Below are positions 35,889 through 44,158 of a DNA stretch of 64,000 nucleotides, one piece after another. Where the stretch lies: positions 3,100,001 to 3,164,000 of the forward strand of contig NZ_CP042431.1 of assembly GCF_007970185.1 (NCBI RefSeq), read 5' to 3'. A model generated the notes under the pieces. The model saw only the letters and a program-made list of their open reading frames with translations, was not told the origin of the DNA and did no database searches. The position numbers were made by a program, and so were the translations under genes. The number at the start of each line of letters is the position of its first letter. Within the stretch, counting starts at the first letter, position 1. The DNA is from Pseudobacter ginsenosidimutans. GTDB taxonomy: Bacteria > Bacteroidota > Bacteroidia > Chitinophagales > Chitinophagaceae.

Positions 35889-35921
35889 AAAAAAAAGATC
35901 CCCGGCAAGAATACCAGGGAT
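35889..35921 (-). terminator. intrinsic terminator of the sigma-2-only gene
   Basis: On the minus strand: ATCCCTGG, 8-nt loop, CCGGGGAT (one G-T pair), C, then eight T. It stands 57 bases downstream of the small sigma-like gene and isolates it from the sigma-FecR unit. Confidence 0.75.
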
Positions 35922-35977
35922 GGTTTACTAATCATTTCCATTAACACATTAACCCTTATCCTAAAAAAAGTTTGAAT

Positions 35978-36433
35978 TCAGTTTTTAAATTTTTCCTGCT
36001 TCAGCTGCTGGAAATATTCTTTGGCCAGCGGCGGCAGATTTTCAGTGGGATTGTAGGAAAGCTCTCTCCATATTCCCGGCCGGCTCAGTTCTTTTTCCAT
36101 GAACTGGGTGGCGTCCCGCCACACATAAACGGATAAACCGTCATCCTTGATGCCTTTCTGCCCAATCTCGATCATTCCAAAACAGGCATCCCTCACATTT
36201 TTATACAGATAAGCCTTGATGGCTTTCCAGTTTTCGAATTGTGTGTGTGATTTCCAAAGATCTATAAACGTATTCTCTACAATTCTTTCAGCTTCCCTGG
36301 GTCTGTCCAAAATTTGTTTGGCAAAAAAAAGTATCTCTAAATAGAACTGGTGAAAAATGATTGCAAATGTGTCGGCATTACCCGATCTGAATTGTTGTAC
36401 GATCTCGTCTGTATTAGAATTCCGGTGGCTCAT
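35978..36433 (-). CDS. sigma-factor-like protein with region 2 only
   Basis: A 151-residue protein. Residues 10-85 match ECF region 2 (FHQFYLEILFFAKQILDRP, EAERIVENTFIDLWKSHTQF, IKAYLYKNVRDACF). After a 45-residue linker the sequence reaches ENLPPLAKEYFQQLKQ, which looks like the first helix of region 4, then stops; the downstream frame shows no continuation. A working ECF factor needs region 4 for the -35/-33 element, so this is either a degraded gene or a protein with another role, such as core-polymerase binding or anti-sigma titration. It has its own terminator. Confidence 0.7.
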   Translation of the reverse strand: MSHRNSNTDEIVQQFRSGNADTFAIIFHQFYLEILFFAKQILDRPREAERIVENTFIDLWKSHTQFENWKAIKAYLYKNVRDACFGMIEIGQKGIKDDGLSVYVWRDATQFMEKELSRPGIWRELSYNPTENLPPLAKEYFQQLKQEKFKN

Positions 36434-36657
36434 GGGTTTCTCCTTATCTTTAGAATCTTCCTTGCTTCAGTAAAAAAACTTCCAAATTTAAGGACTACCT
36501 GGTTGGGGACCTCCACTTGATTACTGCGGGAGGATTACAATGTAAACTTACGTTTCACGTTAAAATACAGATTGTAGTATTTTCTTTACAATCAATGGAA
36601 TTCATTATATTCATTCCTTCAATAACCTGTCCAATATTGCCATTTACCTTTTCTACT

Positions 36658-39600
36658 ATGTCTGTAACCACAAGGGTTTGCCAAGCCTTACTGCTGTACC
36701 TGCTGATTAGTGTGCCCATTTACGTTAGATCACAGCAAACCTCTTCTCCCGATCCTTACCTGCTGGTGAATACGCTCAACGACAATAGCGGGCTGCCACA
36801 GAATTCCATCATCACCCAATATATCGATACCAGCTCGGGTATGCTCTGGCTGGCCACCTTCGGCGGGCTCGTCCGTTACAATGGGATCTCTCTCAGAAGT
36901 TTCAATCACGACCATGATAATGCGCTCCTCACCAATAAACTGGTGAACCTTTTCCGTACCTATAACGGAGACGTGTATGCTATGAATGTTCATTCGCAGC
37001 TGCTGAAGATCGGGGCACAGGATATCAGCATCAACCAGTCGCTCACCTGGATCTGGCAGCAATATTCCCTCTATGTCTGGTTCCGCGGAGTGCTGCATTC
37101 AACAGACCAGATCCCGCGGCTCGGGGTGCATGCATTCGGAAAGAAAGCATACTATGCCGGACAGGAAAACTGGCTGGCCACATTGTACGATTATTACGTA
37201 ACGGCCATTCCCAATAATCGTTTTGCCGTGATCAGCAAGCAGCATGAACTGCTGATCTATTCGGACAGCCTGATAAGATTCCGCCAGCAACTACCCTTCA
37301 AATCAGATTCGATCCGCATCTTCTTATCCGGTGGTTTGCTTTACATACTCAATAACCAGCTGGATGGAGTGTGTTATGATGTGCGCGGAGAGCAACCTGT
37401 TCCGGTTCCCGGCGCATTCACAAGATTGGAGAGCATTAGAGCTGCAGCTGGTAAAACACAATTGTATTATAATGAGCTGAACAATCAGGCCATCGTTTCC
37501 AGAGGCAGGGAACTGTTTGTACTGGCTTCGGATGCCAATGGCCTTTATCCTGCATACCATGTGGCCGTTGAGCAAATGCCCAAATCTATCAGCAGTATTC
37601 TTTTCTATCCGCGTCACCGGACCCTTTTCATCGGAACATCCACGGAAGGGCTTTTCGTTTTCAGGAAGAATAATTTCAAACAGTTACTGGCGCCGGACCT
37701 GGCCCTCAATATCAACAGCGTATATGCGCAGATCCAGAAAGACAGTAACCGCCTGCTCACCAGCAGGGGCGTCACTTTCAATCTTGTGAATAACGGCTCC
37801 GCTTATACGCAGGAGAAGAACAGCATGTATTCTCCCTTTGTTCTCGATAGCGCCGGCGGATATTACTGGTGCAATGAAAATACGGTACAATACCAGCCTC
37901 CCGGTGGCGGGCCTGCGAGTATCTTTTACAGGAAATCAGACACCAGCCGGAAAGACAACAGGATCTGTTTTGTGTGGCTGGACCCAGCCACGCAAAAGCT
38001 CTGGGTGATGGAAACCTACCAGTGGGGCTATTTCTTCCAGGGGCGTTATTATGTGTGCATCCATTCTCCCCGTAACAAAATGCCGCATCCCTGTTATTTC
38101 ACCCGAAAGGGAAAATTCATCTACCTGGCAACCGAACGTGGTTTGGTGAAACTGGATGAAGCCACCGGCCAATGGTCCTTTGTGTCGCAAACGCGTAATA
38201 TGGAAGCACGCTTCGTGGCTGCAGATCCTCAATATCCTGTTTGCTGGTTCAGCACATATGGACATGGATTTGGCGCCTATCTTCCGGAGAAGGACACGGT
38301 CGTCTTTTTTCCGCAGGATGCCACCAGTTATTTGTCGAGCACCCATGCCCTGATCGAAGACAGCAGCCGGAATATCTGGTTGCCTACCAATAAAGGATTA
38401 TTCCGGGTGCAGAAATCACTGCTCCTGCATTTCATCGATCATCCCGGCAGCAGGGATATCCTGCATTATGATTATTTCGACAGGCAGGAGGGATTGATGA
38501 CGAACGAATTTAACGGAGGCGCACAGCCGATATTCACCCGTTGGAGAGATGAGTTGCTCTTGTCAACCATCAATGGGGTGCTGCGTTTCTCCCCGGGTAC
38601 TATTCCCGGCAAAGTCTTGTCTGAGCCCTTTTTCATCGATTATGCAGAAACGCCCGATCACAAATACATCAAGCCAGCCGGTGAAGGTGTTTGGGAATTC
38701 AATAAAGAGGACCGCGATCTCAAATGGGTATTCAACCAGGCCTGCTGGGGCAATCCTTACTCCCTGCGCGTGGAATACAGGATCGATGAACGGTCTGAGT
38801 GGAAAGTAGTGGAAGGCAATCGTCTCGTCACAGAACAGGAACGGATCGGCGGTGGCGATCATACGCTGCATATCCGCCGGTACAATGCAGCAGAGGGGAA
38901 GTATATCGAGAAAGCAATTCCTTTCAGGATCGATCTCTACTGGTACGAAACCTGGTGGTGCTGGGCATTGGCGATGTTGCTGCTGATGGGCCTCATCATC
39001 TTCGTTACCCTTCATTTCTCATTCCTGAAAAATGTATTGAAGGTGAGCAGGAAAAAAGATCAGGTATTGTCTGAAACGCTCACGCTGATGGAGGAGGGCA
39101 ATGCAATGCTGGATGCATCCAATTTGTATAAAGCAAAAGTGATGCACGTATTGATGCACGATATTACCGTGCCAGTGGCTTCCATCGAAAAAGTATCCGG
39201 CATGATCTCGCGTAACCTCGAAAAAGTGAGCCCGGATACTATCAGGACCGTGATGAAGGAGATCAACGATGCCACCCGCAACCTGCTGATCCTTTCCGAT
39301 CAGCTGATCCAATGGTCGAATATTCAGGATACAGACAATAGCACTTCCGTTGAACCTGCCGATGTACATGCCGTAGTGGAAGAGATCAGGGAAGAGCTGG
39401 GCGACCGCTTCCAGTGGCGCAATAATGAATTGATCAACCGTGTACCGGAAGATATGCAGATGCAAACGAAAGTGCATCTGCTGCACCACCTGCTTTTCAA
39501 CCTTGTGCTCAATGCCAATAAGAATATGAAAGATGGCGTGATAGAAGTGGAAGCTTCCCAGACACAGGGCTATACCGTACTGATCGTAAAAGACAATGGC

Positions 39601-39825
39601 GCCAGTATGGACACGGAGCTTCGTGAACAACTGATCACCGCTTCTGCCTCCCATGATTCATCAGCCGTGTATTCCGGTCATAGATTATGGCATATCGGAT
39701 ACCAGATCATCTTTGACCTGGTGCAATTGATGAAAGGGGAAATAGAGATCAAGGCGGGGGAGCATGAAACCGGGCTGATCATTGCCATCGGTCTGCCACC
39801 TTTACATGAAATGTCCCGGAAATAA
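36658..39825 (+). CDS. Reg_prop-type sensor histidine kinase with degenerate ATP lid
   Basis: About 1055 residues from ATG 36658, chosen because the signal-like segment (ALLLYLLISVPIYVRS) follows; the frame extends up to 36517. Large periplasmic propeller (NDNSGLPQNSIITQYIDTSS onward), a membrane helix (about residues 765-789: WCWALAMLLLMGLIIFVTLHF), a HisKA-like helix pair with phospho-His in VLMHDITVPVASIEK (about 833) and an HATPase_c domain with N box FNLVLNANKN and G1 VKDNGASMD. The G2/ATP-lid motif normally reading GxGLGL is SGHRLWHIG here, so activity may be altered. The convergent regulator gene begins 2 bases past the stop. Confidence 0.85.
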   Translation: MSVTTRVCQALLLYLLISVPIYVRSQQTSSPDPYLLVNTLNDNSGLPQNSIITQYIDTSSGMLWLATFGGLVRYNGISLRSFNHDHDNALLTNKLVNLFRTYNGDVYAMNVHSQLLKIGAQDISINQSLTWIWQQYSLYVWFRGVLHSTDQIPRLGVHAFGKKAYYAGQENWLATLYDYYVTAIPNNRFAVISKQHELLIYSDSLIRFRQQLPFKSDSIRIFLSGGLLYILNNQLDGVCYDVRGEQPVPVPGAFTRLESIRAAAGKTQLYYNELNNQAIVSRGRELFVLASDANGLYPAYHVAVEQMPKSISSILFYPRHRTLFIGTSTEGLFVFRKNNFKQLLAPDLALNINSVYAQIQKDSNRLLTSRGVTFNLVNNGSAYTQEKNSMYSPFVLDSAGGYYWCNENTVQYQPPGGGPASIFYRKSDTSRKDNRICFVWLDPATQKLWVMETYQWGYFFQGRYYVCIHSPRNKMPHPCYFTRKGKFIYLATERGLVKLDEATGQWSFVSQTRNMEARFVAADPQYPVCWFSTYGHGFGAYLPEKDTVVFFPQDATSYLSSTHALIEDSSRNIWLPTNKGLFRVQKSLLLHFIDHPGSRDILHYDYFDRQEGLMTNEFNGGAQPIFTRWRDELLLSTINGVLRFSPGTIPGKVLSEPFFIDYAETPDHKYIKPAGEGVWEFNKEDRDLKWVFNQACWGNPYSLRVEYRIDERSEWKVVEGNRLVTEQERIGGGDHTLHIRRYNAAEGKYIEKAIPFRIDLYWYETWWCWALAMLLLMGLIIFVTLHFSFLKNVLKVSRKKDQVLSETLTLMEEGNAMLDASNLYKAKVMHVLMHDITVPVASIEKVSGMISRNLEKVSPDTIRTVMKEINDATRNLLILSDQLIQWSNIQDTDNSTSVEPADVHAVVEEIREELGDRFQWRNNELINRVPEDMQMQTKVHLLHHLLFNLVLNANKNMKDGVIEVEASQTQGYTVLIVKDNGASMDTELREQLITASASHDSSAVYSGHRLWHIGYQIIFDLVQLMKGEIEIKAGEHETGLIIAIGLPPLHEMSRK

Positions 39826-39827
39826 AT

Positions 39828-40496
39828 TTAAACGAAATTGTGGAGCCGCGCCATCTCGTGCAGTTCGATGATGTTCCGCGCGTTCACCTTCTCCAGCAAC
39901 CGGTGCTTGTAGGTGGCGATGGTGCTTTGCTTTACGCCTATATCGGAAGAAATATCTTTCAGTCTTTGTCCCTCCAGGATCTGCCGCAAAACCTGTTGTT
40001 CCCTTCTGGACAAACTGAGGAAGGGATTGGGTTCAGCAGGTGAGGTGGATTTTGTATCGGAGCCGTTCATGGCCCGGTACTGCTTTACGAGCTTGCTTTC
40101 GAAGATCTGTCCGCTCAATACTGTCTGGATCGCATTCAGGATCTCGGTTTCTTTGGAGTCTTTTACCAGGAATCCGCGGATACCCGCTCCATAGAGCTGG
40201 TTGACATGACGTAATTTATTCTTTGTAGTTACGATCAGGATGTACATGGAAGGGAATTTCTGTACCGTTTCCTCGATGAAATCGATCTTATTGGTCATGT
40301 CATCATCGGTCAGTTCAAGGTCCCAGATGGCAAAAGTGAAGCGATGCCCCTGCTGCTCCAGGATCTCCTGGAGGTCCTTCATCGTGTTCACTATTTTATA
40401 ATTACTGTCGCGGAAATGAAGATCCATAAAGAGCGTATAGCCCATGTTGGTAAGACCGTGGTCTTCGGCTATTAAGAAATACTCAGAAGTAGGCAT
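39828..40496 (-). CDS. LuxR-type response regulator
   Basis: A 222-residue regulator: receiver with AEDHG, phospho-Asp in FAIWDLELTDDD, LIVTT and the Lys of GFLVKDSKE, then a LuxR helix-turn-helix (LSRREQQVLRQILEG, KQSTIATYKHRLLEKV). It is convergent with the kinase gene at a 2-base distance, so the two are not in one operon although probably partners. Confidence 0.9.
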   Translation of the reverse strand: MPTSEYFLIAEDHGLTNMGYTLFMDLHFRDSNYKIVNTMKDLQEILEQQGHRFTFAIWDLELTDDDMTNKIDFIEETVQKFPSMYILIVTTKNKLRHVNQLYGAGIRGFLVKDSKETEILNAIQTVLSGQIFESKLVKQYRAMNGSDTKSTSPAEPNPFLSLSRREQQVLRQILEGQRLKDISSDIGVKQSTIATYKHRLLEKVNARNIIELHEMARLHNFV

Positions 40497-40812
40497 ATGG
40501 TAATGGTTTTATGGAAACTGGCCGGCTGACCAGGTGGTTTCCTTTTTGCAAGAGAAACCACTGCGTGCTTTTTGTGTTCGTAGACTCTCTTAAAGATAAA
40601 CAAATTATGAGTTTCAACACTGTTTTCAAAGCTGTTTTGTAATATGTTCTGCTATTGTGTACAAAAGATTACAAATCTATATTAAACAAATTGATCCCGA
40701 TCAAGGGTGTTATAATAGGTGTATCGCCACAATTACTGTACTGTTTAAAATAGTATATTTAGGCATAATATGTTGACAGGTATTTTTTTGCAAAAATCTA
40801 AATCACCGAATT
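40497..40812. other. 316-nt intergenic region, divergent promoters
   Basis: No gene seen. It separates the response regulator from the BON lipoprotein gene. It holds the palindrome TTGATC-CC-GATCAA at 40691-40704, a possible operator, and an AT-rich stretch before the BON start; no clear TAnnTTTG box was found. Confidence 0.4.
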
Positions 40813-41313
40813 ATGAAAAAATGGATGGCAATTACGGCAATGGTACTTTTTGTGGCCTTTGCCCAGCAATCATGTAAGAGCAAACCTAAAGACGCCGACC
40901 TGCAGCAGGCAGCCACAGAAGCAGTGGCCAAAATTCCTGATGGAGGCCCCACCCCCATGATCTCTGTTCAAAATGGCGTTGCAACCCTTACCGGTGAAGT
41001 GAAAGATGACAATGCCAAAGCTGCTTTTGCCGCAGCAGTGGCCGGCGTAAAAGGCATCAAGGAAGTGAACAACCAATTGTCCGTTGCTCCACCGCCAATG
41101 CCCGATCCTGCACCTGTTACAGTTACTCCTGATGATCCCCTCACAAAAGGAGTGAATGACATTCTCAAAGATTTCGCTACAGTAAAATCCGAAGTGAAAG
41201 ATGGCGTGATCACGCTTACGGGTACTGTTAAAAGAGCCGATCTGCAAAAGATCATGATGGGCCTGAATGCACTGAAGCCTAAAAAGATCGAAAACAAACT
41301 TACCATTCAATAA
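40813..41313 (+). CDS. two-BON-domain lipoprotein
   Basis: 166 residues with a lipoprotein signal (MKKWMAITAMVLFVAFAQQSC). Two BON repeats: PMISVQNGVATLTGEVKDDNAKAAF...VKGIKEVNNQL and SEVKDGVITLTGTVKRADLQKI...PKKIENKL, joined by a Pro-rich linker (APPPMPDPAPVTVTP). BON domains bind membranes or peptidoglycan, as in OsmY. Followed 23 bases later by a BON/SH3 protein with a good ribosome-binding site between. Confidence 0.9.
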   Translation: MKKWMAITAMVLFVAFAQQSCKSKPKDADLQQAATEAVAKIPDGGPTPMISVQNGVATLTGEVKDDNAKAAFAAAVAGVKGIKEVNNQLSVAPPPMPDPAPVTVTPDDPLTKGVNDILKDFATVKSEVKDGVITLTGTVKRADLQKIMMGLNALKPKKIENKLTIQ

Positions 41314-41336
41314 CCAAACAGAGGAGGGAACAAACT

Positions 41337-41759
41337 ATGGCACTTCAGGAAAAATACAAGGAATTGGTAGATGCCGCCAATACTTCCGGCGCTACCAATC
41401 TGCAGGTTAGGGAACAGGACAATGTTCTCTATATCGATGGCGATGTACCAACAGGCGCTGCCAAAGACAAATTGTGGGACATCTATTCCAAACTAGATCC
41501 TGATTACAGGTCAGCCGACCTGATCATGAACCTGAACGTCACCTCCATGGCTCCCGGAGCCAAAGCGAAAGTGACCACCACTTCATCCAACCTGAACATT
41601 CGTAAAGGCCCGGGCACCGATCACCCGATCGTTGGCAAGGCTGCTCATCATGAGATCGTAACCCTGGTGAACAAGGGTGAAGGTCAATGGTGGGAGATAA
41701 AAACAGATAAGGGCGTGGAAGGATATGCCTCAGCGCAATACCTTACTCCTGTAGAGTAA
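41337..41759 (+). CDS. BON-like plus bacterial SH3 domain protein
   Basis: 140 residues. The N-terminal half (TNLQVREQDNVLYIDGDVPTGAAKDKLWDIY) is BON- or LysM-partner-like; the C-terminal half is a bacterial SH3 domain (TSSNLNIRKGPGTDHPIVG, GEGQWWEIKTDKGVEGYASAQYL). No signal peptide is visible, so either it stays in the cytoplasm or uses another export route. Preceded by AGAGGAGGG, an unusually strong Shine-Dalgarno for this phylum. Same transcript as the BON lipoprotein. Confidence 0.8.
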   Translation: MALQEKYKELVDAANTSGATNLQVREQDNVLYIDGDVPTGAAKDKLWDIYSKLDPDYRSADLIMNLNVTSMAPGAKAKVTTTSSNLNIRKGPGTDHPIVGKAAHHEIVTLVNKGEGQWWEIKTDKGVEGYASAQYLTPVE

Positions 41760-41767
41760 GCATCACC

Positions 41768-41812
41768 GGTAGTTACCGGCTGCCCGGCAAGCCCGGGTGG
41801 CCGGTAACTACC
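41768..41812 (+). terminator. strong hairpin after the BON/SH3 gene
   Basis: Perfect 13-bp stem GGTAGTTACCGGC/GCCGGTAACTACC with an inner CCCGG/CCGGG. It starts 8 bases past the stop codon. No T-run follows, so termination may be partial. Confidence 0.55.
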
Positions 41813-41873
41813 TCTTATGATCATACGCTTTGCCTACCGGTATTCTATACAATTGATATTTATATTTGCACCT

Positions 41874-43472
41874 ATGAACAGATTTGTACGATACGCTGCA
41901 GTAACGGCCATTATCTTTTATTCCTGCAATGGAAACAAAGAAAAATCTCCTCCTCCTGTAGCTCCCAGGGATACTACCATCAACAAGACCAACTCTTACA
42001 GCGAACTGTTCTTCGACAGCGCCAGCATGGAAAAATATATCGTTGCCGAAAAGCTTCACGATACGCTCGCTGACCGGGTACGTAGTTTTTATAATTCACG
42101 AAACTACCAGTACGCCTGGTTCCTGGATGGTACCATTGCTGAATACGTGCCTACTTTCATAGAGATGCAGAATAATTATATCGGTTATTCCGGTGACAGC
42201 TCCCTGTATGACCCCAGGCTGGAAGGGATCATCGATTCCATCAAGAACAACAAGGACTCCTTCAACGTGAAGAGCCCGCTGCTCATGAATACCGAGCTGC
42301 GTCTTACAGAGCAGTTCTTCCGTTTCGCCAACCGCGCCTGGGCCGGCAGCAATCAGCAACCGAAAGACCTGGGCTGGTTCATTCCCCGTAAAAAAGTGGA
42401 CGTTGTGTCTCTGCTGGATTCCCTGATCAGGAACAAGGGGAAAGATGTGTCCCGTTACGAACCAGTAAACAGGCAATACAACCTGCTGAAAGAATATTTG
42501 CTTAAATATTATGGTATCGAAAAAGAAGGCGGCTGGCCTGCCATCACAGATCCGGGTAAAAAAGTGTACAAGGAAGGAGATTCTTCTGCTGTGATCACAC
42601 AGATCAAGAGAAGGCTTTTTGCCTCCGGCGATTTCGAAGGCAATGATACGAGCTCCAGTTTCACGCCCAGACTGGCAGAGGCCGTTAAGAATTATCAGAC
42701 AAGATATGGTTTCACCAGTGATGGAAAAGTGAACAGCAAACTGGTGAAGGAAATGAACAAACCGGTGGGCGACCGCATCCGTCAGATCCTTATCAATATG
42801 GAAAGGATCCGCTGGGTGCCTGCCGAGCCACCAGCCAATTACCTGCTGATCAATATCCCGGAATACCGGTTACATGTATACGAAAATGGGAAATATGCCT
42901 GGAATATGGGCGTAGTGGTGGGAACCCCGGCGCACAATACCGTGATCTTCTCCGGTGATCTCAAATATGTGGTGTTCAGTCCATACTGGAATGTGCCGCC
43001 GGGCATCCTGAAAAATGAAGTACTGCCAGGGATCAGGCGAGACCCCAGTTATCTCGCCAGGCATCATATGGAAAAGATCGGTAACAGTGTGCGGCAGAAA
43101 CCCGGGCCCTGGAATTCTCTCGGTGGCGTAAAATTCCTCTTCCCCAATTCTTACAATATCTACCTGCACGATACGCCCAGCCGCAGCCTTTTCGACAGGG
43201 ACCAGCGGGCATTCAGCCACGGCTGTATCCGCCTGCATGAGCCAAAGCGGTTAGCGCAGTACCTTCTGCGGGACGATCCCAAATGGGATTCCGCCAGCAT
43301 CGACAAAGCCATGAAATCCCAGAAAGAACAATATGTTACCCTTAAACAGACCGTTCCCGTGTTCATCGGCTACTTCACTGCCTGGGTTGACAGGGAAGGC
43401 AGACTGAACTTCCGGGATGATGTGTATGGTCACGATAAGAAAATGGCTGAGCACCTTTTTGCTGTGAAGTAG
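41874..43472 (+). CDS. L,D-transpeptidase lipoprotein (YkuD domain)
   Basis: 532 residues from ATG 41874, chosen for the lipoprotein signal ending FYSCNG; the frame is open from 41817. Order: a scaffold domain in the N-terminal half, a peptidoglycan-binding helix bundle (VITQIKRRLFASGDFEG ... AVKNYQTRYGFTSDGKVN) and a YkuD catalytic domain with YLHDTPSRSLFDRDQRAFSHGCIRLHEP, where the HGCIR Cys is the nucleophile (about residue 450). Makes 3-3 crosslinks or attaches proteins to peptidoglycan, like YcbB-type enzymes. Fits the cell-envelope theme of the two genes before it. Confidence 0.93.
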   Translation: MNRFVRYAAVTAIIFYSCNGNKEKSPPPVAPRDTTINKTNSYSELFFDSASMEKYIVAEKLHDTLADRVRSFYNSRNYQYAWFLDGTIAEYVPTFIEMQNNYIGYSGDSSLYDPRLEGIIDSIKNNKDSFNVKSPLLMNTELRLTEQFFRFANRAWAGSNQQPKDLGWFIPRKKVDVVSLLDSLIRNKGKDVSRYEPVNRQYNLLKEYLLKYYGIEKEGGWPAITDPGKKVYKEGDSSAVITQIKRRLFASGDFEGNDTSSSFTPRLAEAVKNYQTRYGFTSDGKVNSKLVKEMNKPVGDRIRQILINMERIRWVPAEPPANYLLINIPEYRLHVYENGKYAWNMGVVVGTPAHNTVIFSGDLKYVVFSPYWNVPPGILKNEVLPGIRRDPSYLARHHMEKIGNSVRQKPGPWNSLGGVKFLFPNSYNIYLHDTPSRSLFDRDQRAFSHGCIRLHEPKRLAQYLLRDDPKWDSASIDKAMKSQKEQYVTLKQTVPVFIGYFTAWVDREGRLNFRDDVYGHDKKMAEHLFAVK

Positions 43473-43542
43473 CAGTTTTTATCATTTGTATAAACAGCGC
43501 ATACCAGGGTAGCGGAACTTTGCATCCCTAAATCAATAAATT

Positions 43543-43872
43543 ATGAATTGGGTTATTCTCATTATCGCCGGATTGTTTGAGGTGGCCTTCACCACCTGCA
43601 TGGGTAAAGCCAAAGAAACCTCGGGAACTGCGTCAACCGGATGGTGGATCGCATTTCTGATCACGATGAGTATCAGTATGTACCTGCTTTACCGGGCTAC
43701 GCTCACACTGCCCATGGGCACTGCATATGCTGTTTGGACGGGCATCGGAGCGGTAGGCACGGTACTGGTTGGGATCTTCCTTTTCAAAGAACCCGCAGGA
43801 TTTTTGCGGTTATTATTCATCTTTCTCCTAATTGGTTCAATCATAGGGCTCAAGGCTGTATCGAAACATTGA
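43543..43872 (+). CDS. sugE: SMR-family exporter, SugE/Gdx-like
   Basis: 109 residues with four membrane helices; starts MNWVILIIAGLFEVAF with the essential Glu of the SMR family in helix 1 and contains ATLTLPMGTAYAVWTGIGAVGTVLVGI, the SMR signature. The K-A-K-E-T run after helix 1 resembles guanidinium exporters (Gdx) more than EmrE. The 70 bases upstream are too short for a guanidine riboswitch. Confidence 0.9.
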   Translation: MNWVILIIAGLFEVAFTTCMGKAKETSGTASTGWWIAFLITMSISMYLLYRATLTLPMGTAYAVWTGIGAVGTVLVGIFLFKEPAGFLRLLFIFLLIGSIIGLKAVSKH

Positions 43873-43931
43873 GTAAATATTTTTTAACAGATAGTCTACC
43901 TGATGAATAGGAATTGTCAGTAATTTCCTAT

Positions 43932-43939
43932 TATATTTG
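43932..43939 (+). promoter_or_regulatory. -7 promoter box of the cysteine operon
   Basis: TATATTTG, an exact TAnnTTTG match. A TTG at 43914-43916 lies 15 bases upstream, a little short for the usual -33 spacing. Initiation about 5-7 bases downstream would start the RNA almost at the leader ATG. Confidence 0.55.
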
Positions 43940-43946
43940 TAGAGAA

Positions 43947-44054
43947 ATGAATCAACCGATGCGAATCAATCATTCAAATAATTCTTGTTGTTGCTGTTGT
44001 TGTAAACAAAGCACCAGGGTTATTTGGGTGGGCGATAGCCTTTGGTTCAGTTAG
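43947..44054 (+). CDS. polycysteine leader peptide (cysteine attenuator)
   Basis: A 35-codon ORF, ATG 43947 to TAG 44052-44054 (an in-frame ATG at 43959 is an alternative start, giving MRINHSNNSCCCCCCK). It holds six consecutive cysteine codons (TGT TGT TGC TGT TGT TGT, 43986-44003). It follows a perfect -7 box by 7 bases and may be leaderless. An intrinsic terminator begins 27 bases after its stop and a cysteine biosynthesis operon begins 104 bases after. Reading: ribosomes pausing at the Cys codons when Cys-tRNA is scarce allow GGTGGG (44027-44032) to pair with TCCACC (44086-44091) and break the terminator; CACC (44012-44015) with GGTG (44027-44030) can act as the competing helix. The ORF is too small for standard gene finding. 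Confidence 0.82.
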   Translation: MNQPMRINHSNNSCCCCCCKQSTRVIWVGDSLWFS

Positions 44055-44081
44055 TGTATATAAATATGCATCAACATAGTG

Positions 44082-44110
44082 AAGCTCCACCACGCGGTGG
44101 AGCTTTTTTT
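44082..44110 (+). terminator. attenuator terminator of the cysteine operon
   Basis: Perfect 10-bp stem AAGCTCCACC/GGTGGAGCTT with tetraloop ACGC and seven T (44104-44110). It lies between the polycysteine leader and the cysM-type gene, where an unconditional terminator would silence the operon. Confidence 0.88.
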
Positions 44111-44158
44111 ATGTCCCTCTGCGTCCGTAGCTCACTCATAACAACAAAAAAGCCGATT

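Noticed and set aside
43473-43542. Guanidine riboswitch before the SugE-like gene
   Set aside because: The spacer is only 70 bases and shows none of the conserved guanidine-aptamer motifs.
44042-44158. Longer N-terminus for the CysM-type protein
   Set aside because: It would run through the attenuator terminator; ATG 44159 fits the family length.
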